64,000 nt of DNA from Thinopyrum elongatum (taxonomy: Eukaryota; Streptophyta; Magnoliopsida; Poales; Poaceae). The DNA is taken from assembly GCA_011799875.1 (NCBI GenBank), contig CM022298.1, forward strand, positions 289,946,395-290,010,394, in the 5' to 3' direction. The notes beneath the pieces were generated by a model, which saw only the letters and a list, made by a program, of their open reading frames with translations, had not been told where the DNA came from and did no database searches. This document shows, in pieces, positions 10,127 through 19,510 of the stretch; positions within the stretch are counted from its first letter, which is position 1; each line of letters starts with the position of its first letter. Made by a program: the position numbers and the translations under genes.

Positions 10127-10375
10127 CTCTGCATCGTCAGCCTGACTGCCTTCGGCGTCGTCCTGATAACAGTCATTGTCAATAAGGTGTATGAAGAAAG
10201 AACCGAGAGAGTCAAGTTCTACCTCTGAGTCCGGATTAGCCAGATCCGCGTCAGCATTTGGTTCAGAAGATTCAGTGATCCTCTTCTTGGCAGGTTTCTT
10301 GGTGACCTTGGTCTTCGGGCGAAGTGGTTTGGCCGGTTTATCCTGTGGTTTTTTCTTCCAGAATGGGTCATCGCC
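10127..10375 (-). pseudogene. Lys/Pro-rich exon of antisense gene A
   Basis: Flanked by acceptor TTTCACAG and donor GTAACT. It encodes a basic Lys/Pro/Arg stretch (possible nuclear localisation signal) followed by an acidic Asp/Glu/Ser stretch. No domain is recognised. Confidence 0.55.
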
Positions 10376-10448
10376 CTGTGAAAGATGGACAAAATTTTGA
10401 GACTATTTGAAAAGGGGTAAGCTAAAACAAGAAAGTTGTGATTCTTAC

Positions 10449-11348
10449 AGTGGGTGGCCTGTTGGAGACGCAGAAAGGGCTTAACCCGGTCTGGCTACAG
10501 ACAGCTTTCGGTTCATTCAGTATTTTCTTGACAGCCTCAGTAATTTTGGCTTCTGTTAGCTGAATGTCGATGTGTCATTGAGGGTCTTTCAAATCCCCTG
10601 TGTACTCACACATTAAACCGGGGCGCCGGCTTAAGGGCAGAATGCTCCAAGTTATCCAACAGCGAACAAAGTCGACACCTGTCAAACCGTTTGCCATAAA
10701 GGCTCTGAGCTTTGACAGTTGTGGTGCGTAGTTGGACCGTTCCTTGGCAGTCAGCCTTTAAGGGAAGGGATGAGTGTTGCTAAGCCGGTGGGGACGATAA
10801 CCCGGCAGAGGATTTTCATCAGTTGGAGATGTGTCTTTACAGTAAAACCAAGTCTAATTCCAGTCCTTGGGGTGACTATGAAGCTTGGCATGAGGGAAGC
10901 TGACATCCTTCCTCTTTTGAATTGCCATTCCACCAAGCTCAGTGTTGGGTCCGTCTGTGAACTCTGTGCGACGGTTTAAGTAAAAGAAATCCCTGAACAG
11001 TTCAACTGTGGGTTCCTCTTAAAGATAGGCCTCACAAAATACTTGGAAATTGCAAATATTGGACACAGAGTTTGGTCCAATATCTTGAGGGTGGAGTTCG
11101 AAGCTGGCCAGCACAACCCGGAAATTTTTTGAACCGGGAGGGCTAAAGCCTCGACCCAGATGGTCAGTGAATACAACTACTTCTCCGTCCTTGGGTTCAG
11201 GAGGATTTTCCGGACCAGGGGCCCTCCAGTGGATGACTTCTTTCTTGGCTAAAGCTCCAGTTGTGACACATATGTTTAATTGCTCTTCAGTAACCCGGGA
11301 AGGAACCCAGTAGCACTCGTAAACTTGTTTGGCCATTTCAATGGGAAG
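10449..11348 (-). pseudogene. first coding exon of antisense gene A, PF04195-like domain
   Basis: Acceptor TTTCAG precedes 11348 and the ATG is at 11336 in a GAAATGG context. The frame encodes a Met-Ala-Lys-Gln start, a Pro/Glu-rich patch, then the Asp-His-Leu-Gly-Arg-Gly-Phe-Ser-Pro-Pro and Phe-x-Glu-Leu-His-Pro segments and a Phe-Phe-Tyr-Leu segment typical of the putative gypsy-type transposon (Transposase_28) domain. About 300 codons can be read in one phase down to donor GTAAGA at 10448, with stops at about 11019 (TAA), then TAG, TAA and TGA further on. No frameshift is needed. I cannot name a biochemical activity. Confidence 0.65.
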
Positions 11349-12392
11349 CTGAAACACATTTATTGCCGGTTTAAGATTTATGACGGGCGAGCATAAAGCA
11401 ATGCAAGATAAGCAGAAGCAGAGGTATATACATATTGTAAAACCGGAGTTTGGTATTACTAAACCGGAGTCTGACAGTGGAGAAGGTGCAAAGATCAATG
11501 AATCGGCGGTTTAAGAGGGGACTAATGATGCCTACCGGATTATTGTTCTTTGACAAAGCTAAACCGCCTATATTGGTATGAAAGATACAGATCTAAAATA
11601 CCTAAGTGAGGGAAAAACAAGTTTCACAAAGTGATATGATAATTTCAGATCTGCAGCGCGACAGAAAACTAGAATATACTCAGACCTAAACTTCAGGTAC
11701 TTAAACAGTTCATCAGGTTCAGATGAGTTTTTCTGTATGAAAGGGATGCTCTAATGGGGAAAAAGGGAGCTTTAACTACAAAGGCACCGGAAAATATCAG
11801 ATCTAACTTGCCATTTGCACTACTGAGAAGAACAGGGAAGAATCACTCTAGAACTTCGAAGAGCTCCGATGAGTACAAACCCTAATGATAAGATCTAGGG
11901 TGGAAGGAGAGAAGGCTTACCAGTATAAAAGGAACAGTGGAGAGGCGTCGCGGTTTTCTGGTCCGATCAGGTCGATGCAGCGGCCTGCGTTGATGCGGCG
12001 GTCGGAGGTCGCGGCGGCGGAGCTCGAGCGCTGGTGCGGCTGTGCAAAGGAGGAAGATGAAGGAGGAAACAAGGGGGGAAATGATAAGGACCCCTGTCCC
12101 TATTTATAAGGGGGTGGATACAAGGCATGCACGGGAATCGAGGAGGCCAAAATCATCATATGGCTATATGGATGCCTCGATTCTCGGGACGGTTATTAAG
12201 ATAAAGATCAGTTAAGATGTTCTGGGCCACGTGCGAGGTTAATGTGAAGCGACGTCATGGCGGTTTAAGAAAATTCTGTGAGCTGATGTAATGGCGGGTT
12301 ACAGCAAGGTTTATCAGACAAGTGATGCAAGATTGTGACAAGTCAGGTATTGAAGATTGATGTGAACAAGTTCAAATCAATCTGGGGCCTAA
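11349..12392. other. intron 1, untranslated exon 1 and upstream region of antisense gene A
   Basis: Holds the first intron (11920-11349), the untranslated first exon and its promoter. Between the promoter and the LTR (12120-12392) I see only AT-rich element sequence ending in the weak polypurine tract CTGGGGCCTAA next to the LTR. Confidence 0.55.
12101..12110 (-). promoter_or_regulatory. TATA box of antisense gene A
   Basis: On - the sequence reads CTTATAAATA, a near-ideal plant TATA box. A GC-rich untranslated exon follows and ends about 180 bp downstream in a good donor (GTAAGC at 11920). It lies inside the element, upstream of the 3' LTR. Confidence 0.65.
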
Positions 12393-12917
12393 TGTTGGGG
12401 ATATTATTACTGGGCGTAAACCGGCAATGGAGAGGCCGGGTTATCCCCATAATGAGTTATTTATATTTGAAGCCCATGAAGACAAGGAGTATGGCGCTTT
12501 ATGAAGGCCCAGGGCCCAAAGGCGGATTAAGGGCCTGTAGGTGTAAACCGCCATATTATATGTAACTTGTAAGATAAGAAAAGAGTAGAGACCGAGCTGG
12601 ACACGTTTATGAGCCGGCCTAGGGAATCTGTAAACCGACGGGCGTCAACCCATGTATATAAGGGGATGACCCGGCGGCGGTTTGAGAGGGACAACAACTC
12701 GAGAGCCAGGCATAGCGGATTCGCTCCCTGGTCATCGAAACCCTAACAATTCCACAACAACTGGATTAGGCCTTTACCTTCACCGCAAGGGGCCGAACCA
12801 GTATAAACTCTCTGCGTCCCTTGTCCGCTTTAACCCCTTTAAGCTAACCCGTCGCGATGGCTCCACGACTAAGTCCTTTCTCTAGGACATCTGCCGTGAT
12901 AAGGCCACGACACTTCC
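12393..12917 (+). mobile_element. 3' LTR of element A, truncated
   Basis: Begins TGTTGGGGATATT right after CTGGGGCCTAA. It contains a TATA box at 12655-12661 and recurrent TAAACCG words shared with the interior of A. The expected CA end is missing; unrelated LTR sequence takes over at about 12917 (boundary approximate). Confidence 0.75.
12655..12661 (+). promoter_or_regulatory. TATA box in the LTR of element A
   Basis: TATATAA, 262 bp into the LTR, followed by AAGGGG; position fits the U3/R promoter of an LTR. Confidence 0.5.
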
Positions 12918-13939
12918 AGCTTGTGTTCTTCCCCCATTGTTGACCTTCTTCAAGATTGCTATCTCTCAATCCCTCCAATGATTCTTGCTAGTTCTTGAGT
13001 GAAAAGAGAGAGGAGATCTAGATCTACGTTTCCACCAATCACTTTCTCCTCTATGTGAGGGGAACCCCTTGGATCTAGATCTTGGAGTTCTTTGTGTTCT
13101 CTTCTTCGTTCTTCCTCTCATTTTCCTCCCTAGCATTAGTTGCTTTGGTGGGATTTGGGATAGAAGGGCTTGGGCATTCCGTGTGCCCTTGAAATTGCAT
13201 TTGGTGCATTGGTTTGAGTTCTCCACGGTGATACGCGGAAGTGAAGTTGAGAAGGTTGTTACTCTTGGGTGTTTGGGCACCCTAGAGCTTGTTCCTCTTG
13301 GGTGCCTTGGTGCTCTAGATGGTTGGTGTTGTCGGAGCTCAATCATTGTGGTGTAAAGCTCCGGGCAAGTGTCGGGGTCTCCAATTAGGTTGTGGAGATC
13401 ACCCCGAGCAATTTGACGGGTACCGGTGACCACCCCCAAGGGTTACCAAAGTGTACGGGTTTAGTGACCGCCCCCAAGGGTTGCCATTTGTACGGGTTTG
13501 ATGACCGCAATCAAGGGTCCCTTAGTGTAATCACGACATCTTGCATTGTGCGAGGGCGTGAGAAGATTACGGTGGCCCTAGTGGCTTCTTGGGGAGCATT
13601 GTGCCTCCACACCGCTCCAAACGGAGATTAGCATCCGCAAGGGTGTGAACTTTGGGATACATCATCGTCCCCGCGTGCCTCGGTTATCTCTTACCCGAGC
13701 CCTTTACTTATGCACTTTACTTTGTGATAGCCGTATTGTTTCAGGTCATATATCTTGCTATCACTTAGTTATCTATCTTGCTTAGCATAAGTTGTTGGTG
13801 CACATAGATGAGCCTAGTCATTTTAGGTTTTGTGCTTGACAAATTAAATGCTAGTTTTATTCCGCTTTTGTTCAAGCCTAAACCGCAATTATTTTAAAGC
13901 GCCTATTCACCCCCCTCTAGGCGACATCCACGATCTTTC
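12918..13939 (+). mobile_element. 5'-truncated LTR fragment, Copia-like end
   Basis: Ends CACCCCCCTCTAGGCGACATC...TCTTTCA, a terminus I know from abundant Triticeae Copia-type LTRs. It includes repeated phrases GACCGCCCCCAAGGGTTGCC and TGTACGGGTTT. No PBS follows at 13940, so this is a 3' or solo LTR remnant. The left limit is approximate. ORFs here are not credible. Confidence 0.6.
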
Positions 13940-14178
13940 AAATTTATATATCTACCACTGCCAGATTTGATCCTTGCAAGTAACGAGTTCAAGGGGATTG
14001 ACAACCCTCTTGCCCGTGTTGGGTGCAAGTAATATCTCTTGTGTGTGCAGGTACTGTTCACTAGGCTTTGTGTATTGGTTCGATAACCTTGGTTCTCACT
14101 AAGGGAAATCATTATCAACTACTATATTGCTTCACCCTTCCTCTTAGGGGGAAATCCCAACGCAGCTCACAAGTAGCA
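13940..14178 (+). mobile_element. LTR tail of Athila-type element 1
   Basis: Aligns by eye with the last 240 bp of the LTR at 21324-22899 (GGGATTGACAACCC, GTGTGTGCAGGT, ends ...AAGTAGCA). The left part is missing. Confidence 0.7.
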
Positions 14179-14189
14179 GAAAGAATTTC

Positions 14190-14206
14190 TGGCGCCGTTG
14201 CCGGGA
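14190..14206 (+). other. primer binding site, tRNA-Asp type
   Basis: TGGCGCCGTTGCCGGGA matches the complement of the plant tRNA-Asp 3' end (one G short), the primer used by Athila-lineage elements. Confidence 0.8.
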
Positions 14207-14364
14207 GACATCATCGAAACCTACAAGTACCTTCATTTACATTATCATTTACTTTCTCTACTTTTTATTTGATTTATTTGCTTTTATTAGTCTCGTCAAT
14301 AAATATCAAAAACACAAAAAAAAATTACTTTGTTAGTTTGCTTGCTTGCTTGAAAGTTGCTATC

Positions 14365-15204
14365 ATGTCTGAATTTGTTATCGCTAAAGGTGAGAGTGAG
14401 GATAGCAAAACTCATTAAGATAAAACTCCCGTAAATTGGGATACTAAAACTTTTGTGATGAGAAGTGGGAATATTATAGGGAAAAGTATTATTCAAGAGT
14501 TCTTTACTTGTATGGGAACATTGGTGTCTAATGATATTCCTATTCTTAAGAGAACCAATAGTTATGCCCAGGCTATCGCTACACTTATTATTAAACTTGA
14601 AAGAAGATTCATGCGTACTCATCCCACTTTACAAAGATTGTTCTTTGAGTTACCTGTTATAAACAATCCTAAGGCTAAAAATATAGCTACAATTATCCTC
14701 ATGAATGAATTTGATTATATAGTGCGAGAAGCTAGAGAAATCTTTGACTTTTATGACATGAGTTATGAGTGCCCTATGATAGATGAAATCTTATATGATA
14801 GAGAGTTTATGAGAAGATATATGTCTCGAGATCGTCATACTTTTGAGGAAAATGATAAAAAGAAGGTCCCAAACCTACATTTAATCCAACATATATTCAA
14901 TAGTACTAATCATCAATATGCTTGGATTGTAAAAGGGAACCAACAAGGTTTTGAATAAGATTGCCTTCAAAATGCTGAAGTCCTCACAGAGGATGAATTC
15001 ACCGTTACTTATGAAAGGCCCCTTGATGGCCATATCCCTCAAGAAGTAAAACATGATAATATAAAAGTTACTAAGGATAGCCCTTTCCATTATTTAAGTT
15101 CTCCTACTAGGAAGTCTATTACTGAAAAAAGAAAATTACTTGGAAGTGCTTATGATGATGCTATGTATAAAGGGATAATGGAATCTAAAGATGACAATAC
15201 TTGA
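14365..15204 (+). pseudogene. short ORF of Athila-type element 1, function unknown
   Basis: An ATG at 14365 opens 280 codons in one phase with TAA stops at 14416 and 14956, ending at TGA 15202-15204. The protein is Ile/Asn/Lys/Asp-rich with regular helical-looking charged segments. I recognise no Gag, protease or RT motif. Its place directly after the PBS matches that of the 279-codon ORF in the element at 21324-26662 and of gag in the copy at 31965-43186, so it may be a diverged Gag relative. Confidence 0.5.
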
Positions 15205-16288
15205 GAACAATGCATTAGGCCTAGCTAGGGTCATAAAACAATAGTGCTTGTTGGGAGGCAGCCCAATAGTTATCTTAAAATTTTGCTTTTATTTTCTGTT
15301 CTTATGTGTTGACATGATTATTCTACTGTAATGATTGTGTTTTTATGTTTTAATTAGTGTTTGTGCCAAGTAAAGCCTTTGGGATGATTTGGTTGATAGT
15401 TGATTGATTTTGTGAAAAATAGAGCTTTTTCCGCCCAGTGCTTGTTTTAATGATGCTACGGATTATATCGGAGGGTATAGGTCATGGAAAAGTTTGAATA
15501 CAGTAGGTAGTATGAAGAATAATTATGAATGAGTATACATCAGTACCTAAAGTTTATAATTTGTCTATTATACTAACGGATCTCACGAGGTTTCTGTTGA
15601 GTTTTGTGTGCTGAAGTTTTCAAGTTTTGGGTGAGATCACAATGGATGAAGTAATAAGGAGCGGCAAGACCCAAAGCTTGGGAATGCCCAAGGCACCCCA
15701 AGGTAATATTCAAGGAAGACCCAAGCGTCTAAGCTTGGGGATGCCCCTGATGGCATCCCCTGTTTTGTCTACAATGCATCGGTTTGTTACTTGGAGCTAT
15801 ATTTTTATTCATCACATGATATGAGTTTTACTTGGAGCGTCTTGTGCCATAGTTTTATTTTGTTTGCTTGTTAGTTTTCCACAATCATTGTTTGCTGGAC
15901 ACACGTTTTTGAGAGAGACACACATTCATTGCGATTTGTTAGAATACTCTATGAGCTTCACTTATATCTTCTGAGCTATGCAATTGCTCTGGTTCTTCAC
16001 TTATATCTGTTAGAGCACGACGGTTGTTATATCTTATAGAAATGATTACACTCTCAAGCTTTCACTTAAATCTTTTTGAGAGTCTATTAAATAGTAAGTG
16101 GTAATGAGCACGGGTTATAAGACTAGTCCAAAAAGGATAGGTATTTAAGAGTGGTATGATAAAAACTTTCATGTAGATCACTAAATATGAAATGTATGTT
16201 TGAATTATATTGATATCGTAATATGAAAGGGTATGAGTCCATGATCATTGGTTAGTAAGAATATCGATATTAAAGCTTGTTATTAATG
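15205..16288 (+). other. non-coding interior of Athila-type element 1
   Basis: No coding sequence. Contains the GTGCTTGTTGGGAGGCAGCCC motif, a polypurine-like AAGCTTGGGGATGCCCC (about 15732-15748) beside GATGGCATCCCC, with which it forms a GGGGATGC/GCATCCCC inverted repeat, and several CACTTATATC repeats. Confidence 0.6.
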
Positions 16289-17999
16289 ATGGCTCTATAT
16301 TTTATGCATTTTTATAGCTCAATTTTTGCATGTTCTCTTTATATATTGTGTCCCATTGAACCAAATAGTTGTCCATTATGCATGTTTACCGGTATTTACA
16401 CTTTTCCTTGTGAGAAATGCACATTTAGTATTTTAGTTGGTTTTTATTAGTTTTGTTTGTTTTTTCTTGCGTCTACAGGTGTTTTGGAGCAACCTAGGAC
16501 CAAGCACGATGAAAGGCCAAGGACGGGATTAAGACGGAGTCAACCAGGGGTCAGAGTTACCCATTTCGAAGGTCGAAAAAAGTCATTTTTCCAAAGTGCT
16601 CCAAATCAAGATCTAAGACCAGAAATGGATTGGCGTCATTCATACGAATCCAACGAGCCCAAGAACGTAAATTCCGAGTTCCTATGAAGAAATGGCGGCC
16701 ATTTTACCGGAGGAGAACAGATTGAAAGACAGTGTTCTGAACGACGGCACGCGGTTGTTTGAGCGGTCGTTTGACATGCAAATAACTCCCAAAGTTGCTC
16801 TGCCAGACGAGAGTCTTCACCGATTTCGTCCCTGTTTGATCCCAGGGGATCATTGGCTTGTAAAGAAGAGATTGGGGGAGGATTAGGCTTAAGGAGAGCC
16901 CTTGGATGAAGCCCATCAAGAGACGAGCCTAGGGAGGCTCCATATAAGTCACCCTCAACCCTAGCCACCGCCATTCATCATTCATCATTCATCATCCATC
17001 TCCATTACTGCTTCACACTTGTGAATAAGGGACAACCATCAAGGAAGAAGGAGGAGGCTCCACCACCATGAGCACCGGCCTCAGGGCCGGTGCCCTCGCG
17101 CCGGCACCGCCACCATATGTGGCACCCCCATCTCCATCACCATCGGCGGTGCCACCACCATCACCATCGCATGGCCGTCTCCATCAACACCACCATGCCT
17201 TTTCCCTTCACCGACTTGATGTCGGCTTGTAACTTGTCCCTAACCTTCATGCATATGTTTGAGTAGTTGTACTTGTTCTTGAGGATATGGTTGAACCCTA
17301 TATGACATTTGTTACGATTCGATATGACCTATTTATGATTCGAGTTAGTAGCCTTCGCGGATGTTGAGAGGAGTGCTCACTCACATTTGTGCCCTATGCC
17401 GTGAAGTATGTTACAGTTCTTGTGATGGTCGGGGATATTGGCGTAATTTGAGGTGACAGTAAAAGCCCGGGTTCCTCGCCTTTGCAAAGGATTGGGGAAT
17501 TACAGAGAACCCTTAGAGAGGTCGTGTCCATGGGACAACCCTTAATTGTCATGAGTTGTAACCCTATGGGGGATACTATGACGGTGGCGTGCGTGGCACG
17601 AAGTCTACCTAGAGTAGAACATGTTCTGTACCCGGCTCCGCCCACTTATGTATTTAACCAGTTACTAGAGGATACAATAGTTCATATGTGGTAGTGATTC
17701 CGGACCCCTCGAGAACGTTTACCTCTCAAGCACCTCCACCACTAACTTTGCATATTTTATTTACTGTTTTTACTCTTCTTGTTAGTAGTTTAGTTAAATC
17801 CCTTTTTATCTAGTTTTCCTATCAATGATAGAGTATACCATTTCCAAACTCCAGTTTGGGCGCGTACGTGGCTGCGTGAAAGTGACAACGTAGTTGCGGG
17901 GTTTGTGGTGCCTTCCTATAAGCTCCCTGCGGGTTCAACACTCTACTTATCACAACGAAAGTGCTAAAACAGCCATGTGCACTTGCAGGACATCAAGCA
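16289..17999 (+). mobile_element. LTR of Athila-type element 2
   Basis: Ends ...CATCAAGCA immediately before a tRNA-Asp PBS. It carries a possible TATA (CCATATAAG near 16940), a CATCATTCATCATTCATCAT microsatellite (about 16975-16998) and the GTAACTTGTCCC...GTTTGAGTAGTTGTACTTG region. The start near 16289 (TGGCTCTATATTTTATGC) is inferred from loss of homology with element 1, not from a paired LTR. No second copy lies in the window. Confidence 0.6.
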
Positions 18000-18004
18000 T
18001 TTTC

Positions 18005-18022
18005 TGGCGCCGTTGCCGGGGA
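18005..18022 (+). other. primer binding site, tRNA-Asp type
   Basis: TGGCGCCGTTGCCGGGGA, a full match to the Athila-type PBS, five bases after the LTR end. Confidence 0.9.
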
Positions 18023-18120
18023 GCATAGCGCTTGGTTATTACTTACCCGCTCGCACTTAGTTTATTTTGTTTGTTGCTATTTATCTTACTGTTTTTATCT
18101 TAACCCAAAAATACCAAAAA

Positions 18121-18623
18121 ATGTCTTGCCCTGATATGTCTTCTGCAGATGCTGCAATAGAACAAGCCGAGAAAAGAGGATGATGTATGCCTATTACCAG
18201 TATTCTTTTAAAGGTCTTGAAATGGAACAAAATTTGAAGTTATTGGATTACTGCGCTGAAGGTATATTTAAATTCCCTACTTTTTGTGAGTATTGCAAGT
18301 CTAATGAGCATATGAGATTTAGCTGCAAGTTCCACCCTTGCCTTATTATATCTTCATACAATCATGATGATTATCCTTTTGATTATGTTGAATCAATTGA
18401 GGAGCAAGTACTATTCCTTAGAACCTCTGAACTTATGAGGAGGGTAAAGGAGCTTACTCCGTATTATCCAGAGGTTTCTACATATATGGAGGACTTGGAG
18501 ATTTTCCATGACTATTGCATTACTAATAATTTTAATAGAAATATTTCTTTCATGGAATATGAGAAGCAGTTCCCCGCGATCTCCCAAGGCTCTCAATTGC
18601 AGGAAAATAACCTCATGAAATAA
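18121..18623 (+). pseudogene. ORF with retroviral-type zinc knuckle, Athila-type element 2
   Basis: An ATG at 18121 starts the frame; a one-base shift at the GGATGATG near 18180 moves it to the phase read to TAA 18621-18623. About residues 15-40 of the second part hold C-x2-C-x4-H-x4-C (Cys-Glu-Tyr-Cys to Phe-Ser-Cys, near 18285-18330), the spacing of retroviral nucleocapsid knuckles. The remainder is Tyr/Phe/Glu-rich and unrecognised. It sits where gag should be, so an RNA-binding Gag-like role is a reasonable inference, but no capsid domain is visible. Confidence 0.5.
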
Positions 18624-18835
18624 ACTGAGGAAATACTCAAGCGGTGGAAGAAAAATACACTGGAAGCTACATTCCAAGAAGTATGTCTAGGAGACCAGAA
18701 GGAAAATGAACATGGATATGAAGGAGGGAAAGGCCTCCTTCCGTCAACTCCTACTGATCATGGGGTAATTTCCTAGACACAATTAATGCCCAGCTCGATG
18801 TTCATTTATCATATCTATGTTCTGTTAGAGCTTTC

Positions 18836-19510
18836 ATGGAACCTATTGAAACAATGCTTGAATGTTCTCCTCCAGAGGATATTATGACAGTTGATGTTCC
18901 AAAGTTATTTGTTGTGCCAGAACTAGATATTGCCATTGTTCCTAATGTGCCTTCAATGACTCCCTTCGATGAAACGCCAATTGGCATTCGCCTTAAGGAT
19001 GAGATAGCACAAAAGGAGGGTGAGTTGCTTGCCTTACGAGAAATATCAAAAAGTGATGCAACCACCGAGGTGGCTGATCATTCCTCGTTACCTGTGGATT
19101 TGTCAATATTGGACAAACCCCAAATTGCATATTTCTTCTTCATAGACCTCCTTCGAAGAGTAAATCAAAGTCTTATAGATGATAATAGCCTTGATATTGA
19201 ATTTGCAAATTTGCATACTAACATTCCGAGGTACACTCAAGATGAAGAAGAAGGTTATAATTTCCTTGCTGCTCCATATCCTCTGTGTTCTAAAAATATT
19301 ATCAAATTGCAACTACTGACCTTTCAGGCATCTCAGTTGAACCATGTGCATCGGTACTCGCCAAAGAGCGAGTATGAATTTACATATATGATGCCGATGC
19401 ACCGTAAACGAGTGCGACTCCGACCGAGCCCTGCTATGAGGTGCTCCAAACCCCGGTCGGAGTCTGGTCTCACACGCGGGGTTGATATCCCTTGGGATCC
19501 GGGTGGATGA
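18836..19510 (+). pseudogene. second ORF of Athila-type element 2, function unknown
   Basis: About 224 codons in a different phase from the preceding ORF, ending at TGA 19508-19510. The N-terminal part is acidic with Pro/Val/Ile runs; the C-terminal 45 codons (from about 19370) become Arg/Pro-rich and coincide with strong hairpins, so that end may not be coding. No known domain. Confidence 0.35.
19349..19464 (+). other. two adjacent predicted hairpins
   Basis: First: CATCGG (19349-19354) and ACTCG (19356-19360) pair with CGAGT (19369-19373) and CCGATG (19394-19399). Second: GACTCCGACCG (19416-19426) is the exact reverse complement of CGGTCGGAGTC (19454-19464), a perfect 11-bp stem with a 27-nt loop. 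Confidence 0.7.

Larger units (their letters stand above)
7709..12080 (-). pseudogene. spliced antisense gene of element A (Transposase_28-like, PF04195 type)
   Basis: This gene converges on pol. A TATA box on - (12110-12101) is followed by an untranslated exon ending at 11921 with donor GTAAGC, then coding exons at about 11348-10449, 10375-10127, probably 10035-9967 and 9888-9774, then 9685-9166 and 8716-7709. Every listed junction has GT donors (GTAAGA, GTAACT) and AG acceptors after pyrimidine-rich DNA. The first coding exon resembles the putative gypsy-type transposon domain found in other Tat elements, and the last is coiled-coil. Function is unknown. Several in-frame stops in the first coding exon make this copy a pseudogene. 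Exon boundaries are read by eye; cDNA is not available. Confidence 0.7.
1..12917 (+). mobile_element. Tat-lineage Ty3/gypsy LTR retrotransposon A, 5' end outside window
   Basis: The order is gag, protease, RT, second RNase H, integrase on +, then about 1.4 kb without coding, then a spliced gene on -, then an LTR starting TGTTGGGGATATT at 12393. Integrase after RT makes it Ty3/gypsy. A second, archaeal-type RNase H after the RT/RNase H and no chromodomain at the integrase end are known hallmarks of the Tat lineage. The 5' LTR and PBS lie left of the window. The 3' LTR is cut off at about 12917 by other LTR sequence. All + coding sequence is in one reading frame with premature stops, so the copy is old but not shuffled. 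Confidence 0.9.
13940..16288 (+). mobile_element. Athila-lineage element 1, remnant
   Basis: Contains the tail of an LTR (13940-14178), a PBS for tRNA-Asp, one short broken ORF and about 1.1 kb of non-coding sequence homologous in order to the other Athila-type copies (phrases GCGCTTGTTGGGAG, CAAGCTTGGGGATGCCCC, CACTTATATCTT repeats). There is no pol. The right end is replaced at about 16289 by a different LTR. Confidence 0.75.

Noticed and set aside
11885..12109. + ORF near the 3' end of element A
   Set aside because: It runs opposite to the untranslated first exon of the antisense gene and has no recognisable domain.
13069..13631. Two + ORFs in the Copia-like LTR fragment
   Set aside because: No domain and no codon pattern; the sequence matches a known type of LTR end.
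17041..17170. CACCAC/CATCACC-rich stretch as a coding His-rich repeat
   Set aside because: Microsatellite-like sequence inside an LTR, with stops in all phases nearby.
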